Assembly: GCF_025766255.1 (NCBI RefSeq)
Contig: NW_026516725.1
Coordinates: 186,001-250,000 of the forward strand
DNA from: Zychaea mexicana
Lineage: Eukaryota; Mucoromycota; Mucoromycetes; Mucorales; Lichtheimiaceae
Reading direction: 5' to 3'
DNA length: 64,000 nt
Position numbers and translations under genes: made by a program. How positions within the stretch are numbered: the first letter of the stretch is position 1; the number at the start of each line of letters is the position of its first letter. Below are positions 61,601 through 64,000 of the stretch, one piece after another. The notes below the pieces were generated by a model, which worked only from the letters and a program-made list of their open reading frames with translations, ran no database searches and was not told the origin of the DNA.

Positions 61601-62749
61601 GATTCGAGTGTCGAGCCTCCACAGTCTCCTCCGCCAGCGCAGGATGACAAGCATGCTGGTGAACGCGAAGAGCTTGGTGATGCAGACTTGGTGCCTTATG
61701 ACAAGGCTCGACGTGCACTGAAGCGTATAGAACAAATGAAGACGATCCGTGAAAAGGTGATGGTTAACCCTGAGCTTGATTCGCTCTTGGCAAATGCTCG
61801 CAAGACGTCAGGATTGCCAAAGTAAGTTATTTTTTGTCACGATAGCTATTATCAGTAGTTGTTTCCAGCAAAAAAGAACAACAAGGTGGTTAACCTTGTT
61901 TTTTTCTTTGTGTTGGTCTTTTATAGCTGGTGGGAAGTGCCGCGCCATGACAAGGGTCTCCTTCAAGGCATTTGCACGCACGGCATTGGTCGCCACGACT
62001 TGTTGATCAACGACCCAGAACTTCCATTTTACGACAGCAAGCAAAAGATCATGGAACAGGACGGTGACATTGGCGTAGGCGAAAATACAGATACTGTCAT
62101 GGACAAGCTGCAGTGGCCCAAAGATCTAGTCATTGCACGACGTATTGATGCATTATGCGACCTTGTTCTTAACCCGAAATCGCACTCAAAACGATTCAAG
62201 GGTGGCCGTAAGCGCAAGGCTCGATTAATATTACCAGCAGGGTCAGGAGGAGGAGGAGGAGCTGAAATGCCAAAGCGATCCTTGAAAGGAGGCAATAACA
62301 CGACGAACTCCAAATTAAAACTGACTGTCAAGGAGCCAGAAGAAAGCAGTAGTAAGGACACGGGTTACAATAGCAACGACTTGTCTTCTGGTTTGGATTA
62401 CAGCGACGATAGCGGTGAAGATACGGATACGATTCTGGAAGAAGCAACACAACGGATGCGCAAGCGTTACAAGGGAAACAATGATCATTCTGAACAACAG
62501 CAACCATCATCATCAATAGCACCAGCACCAGCACCAGCATCATCATCATCATCACCACCACTACCGAAGCCGCCACAATCATCATCGTCATCACAGCGTC
62601 AAGTAGCTTCCTCCGAGTCTTCTGACGAGAAGCATTCTGTGGTCCCTGAAGCCGATATTATATCCGCTGCAGATGATGATGATGACTACTCGACTGATTC
62701 TGATGACCAAGACGAAGATGTACACATGCGCGATAATGATGAATTTTAA
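55694..62749 (+). CDS. CHD6-9/Kismet-type chromatin remodeller
   Basis: SNF2-family ATPase that slides or opens nucleosomes in the nucleus. Sixteen exons (55694-56788, 56861-56932, 57021-57161, 57227-57358, 57464-57785, 57874-58052, 58140-58220, 58315-58445, 58524-58756, 58828-58991, 59054-59127, 59209-59389, 59489-59805, 59912-60974, 61034-61821, 61927-62749) join in phase into 1931 residues. Order: a 300-residue Gln/Pro/Gly-rich N-terminus, an acidic patch, two chromodomains ([10 protein letters not shown]...[35 protein letters not shown]), the helicase with [31 protein letters not shown] and [12 protein letters not shown], then [20 protein letters not shown] and [16 protein letters not shown], typical of CHD7-type rather than CHD1 or Mi-2. 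SANT-SLIDE-like blocks and two 'GICKHGY'/'[20 protein letters not shown]' modules follow. The tail is Ser/Asp-rich. Start at ATG 55694 ([17 protein letters not shown]). No BRK domain was recognised. Confidence 0.92.
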
Positions 62750-63020
62750 AGAGACAACACACCCACACACACACACACACACACCCATTGTATCATAGAC
62801 GACAACTTTTCCAATTGAAACCTTGAAATATAACCCTTTCCCTCCCTCATCCCTTTCTTCCCTCAAACCTAACCCATACACACACACACACGACTTTTTC
62901 CTTATAGTAGCTCCACATTCTGTGCTTGTTTTGCGTTTTCCCTTCTTTTTCTTTTATATTTTTCCAAATTATACATATATAAATTTCTCTTTTTCTTTTC
63001 TAACAAAAAAAAAAAAAAAA
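62750..63020. other. Convergent 3' interval with CA repeats
   Basis: The CHD gene and the leftward MFS gene end facing each other. (CA)n runs at about 62758-62784 and 62878-62892, and T-rich tracts, fill the interval. Confidence 0.65.
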
Positions 63021-64000
63021 CTACAGGACGTAGCGATAATCTGGATGTCTATCGCCAACAAGTTCTCCTCCACCATACTGTGCCAACTGCAACTCCTTTT
63101 CGTCTCTCGAAAGCTTTTCCCGTCTTGCATTTTCTCTTGCCAGTCCAAACCGCAAGACCAAAACAGCCACCAATTGTGCCGCGACACACGCACACACAAT
63201 AGTATTTCCATTCTTGTATTCTGGAGGATCATAATAGATCTGACCGCCAATGATGCCACCGGCCAACCCGATCGAAACAATGGTAGCCGAAGCAATGGCA
63301 CGTCTTGTCAATCCGCCAAAGTTATTCGTGAACCAGGCCACTTTGGCAGGCACGTTGGCGTAGACGGCAGTGACAACCAAACACGAAGCAGCATAGTGTG
63401 CGGCGACACGTTCTTGAGGAACAATAATCAGTATTAGAAAGCCCACGATGCCAACGAGCTCACATCCAACCATGTGGAACGATCGTTCAAAGAAATGATC
63501 GGAACTGCGTCCCACGGAAATGGTGGCAATAAATGCCAGAAAGTAAGGAGGTGTTGTCAGGGCCTGTGCTTGTGCGTCTGTCCACTCTCCCATACCAGCA
63601 ACAATTGAGGGTAGGAATAGAGTGACACCGTGCATAGAGATGGCACCCATCAAATAGATGAAAATGTAAACGTAGAGTTTCCAGTCTTGATATACGGATG
63701 CTACCTGCGTCCAGGAAAAGGATTTGTCTTGGCTGGCACCCGCATCTTTTGTTGTAAAGGAACATTAAAAGTTACTTTCATATGAATGTCAATCGAATCA
63801 TCAACAATCAGTACCTTCAGTCAAGCGCTCAATTTCCAATTGTCGCTCATCCTTGGTTAAAAATTTGGCCGTTTCTGGTTTATCTGGCAAGTACCATCCA
63901 GCGAACACGGCGATGAGAATGGACGGTGCTCCTTCAATGATAAATAACCTGTATTGTAACCATACACGGTTTAGTTGTTGTTATCTGCATTTGTTGTTTT
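63021..64000 (-). CDS. MFS transporter, 3' part (runs off the window)
   Basis: Major facilitator of the anion:cation symporter type (allantoate/nicotinate permease-like), in the plasma membrane. Two exons are visible: 63815-63948 (RLFIIEGAPSILIAVFAGWY and LPDKPETAKFLTKDERQLEI) and 63021-63745 (DAGASQDKSFSWTQVASVYQ to the stop), in phase across the intron. Membrane helices include LYVYIFIYLMGAISMHGV, LVGIVGFLILIIVP and VACVAAQLVAVLVLRFGLA. LPDKPETAKFLT and the C-terminal half with GLTRRAIASATIVSIGLAGG followed by GQIYYDPPEYKNG are characteristic of this family. The N-terminal helices and start lie beyond 64000. The substrate is not determinable. Confidence 0.88.

Overview
This window is nuclear DNA of a filamentous early-diverging fungus, most likely a Mucoromycota (Mucorales-type) genome. 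The evidence is many short GT-AG introns (about 45-120 nt), a chitin synthase with a myosin-like head, a PKA catalytic subunit with a long fungal N-terminus, and two genes that most yeasts and moulds lack but early fungi share with animals: a topoisomerase III of the TOP3B type and a CHD6-9/Kismet-type remodeller. No organism name can be read from the sequence, and no rRNA, tRNA or CRISPR array was seen. Exon maps were made by eye from splice signals, reading-frame phase and protein conservation.

Layout. 1-6.1 kb is a transposon graveyard. A decayed HARBI-like DDE transposase is split by a pogo/Tc1-type element with 23-bp terminal inverted repeats, and that element carries an AT-rich insert with GC clusters and a 408-bp direct repeat that looks mitochondrial. 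A four-exon unknown gene with a recombinase-like motif and a broken Tc1 DD34E transposase follow. 6.1-7.1 kb is a 2OG-Fe(II) oxygenase that has lost its 5' half. 8.4-9.8 kb is a stand-alone nucleoplasmin-like (NPL) protein. 10.4-12.6 kb is an unknown protein with homopolymer tracts and a conserved C-terminal domain. 14.6-16.3 kb is one arm of an inverted duplication whose other arm is at 35.8-37.2 kb. Each arm holds the last exon of one unknown gene (X) and a small basic/acidic gene (Y).

17-31 kb, between the two arms, is a dense block of five genes that all read leftward (minus strand): PKA catalytic subunit, a secreted EF-hand protein, TOP3B (18 exons, one of only 5 nt), and the 1942-residue myosin-chitin synthase. 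31-46 kb is gene-poor, with microsatellites, a four-exon unknown gene at 39.6-40.7 kb, coding-like but unresolved sequence at 40.8-43 kb, an imperfect inverted repeat near 43.4 kb, and a GC-rich low-complexity gene at 44.2-45.9 kb. 48.3-52.8 kb holds two divergent dicarboxylate-carrier paralogues. 55.7-62.7 kb is the CHD gene, and 63.0-64.0 kb is the 3' part of an MFS transporter that runs off the window.

How the genes relate. This is a eukaryotic chromosome segment, so there are no operons. PKA and chitin synthase are both linked to hyphal growth. TOP3B, the CHD remodeller and the NPL protein are all nucleic-acid or chromatin factors. The carriers exchange dicarboxylates across the inner mitochondrial membrane. 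The clearest unusual signals are the nested transposons, the inverted duplication with an exon that has diverged more than its flanks, the 5-nt micro-exon, and the NPL protein without an FKBP domain.
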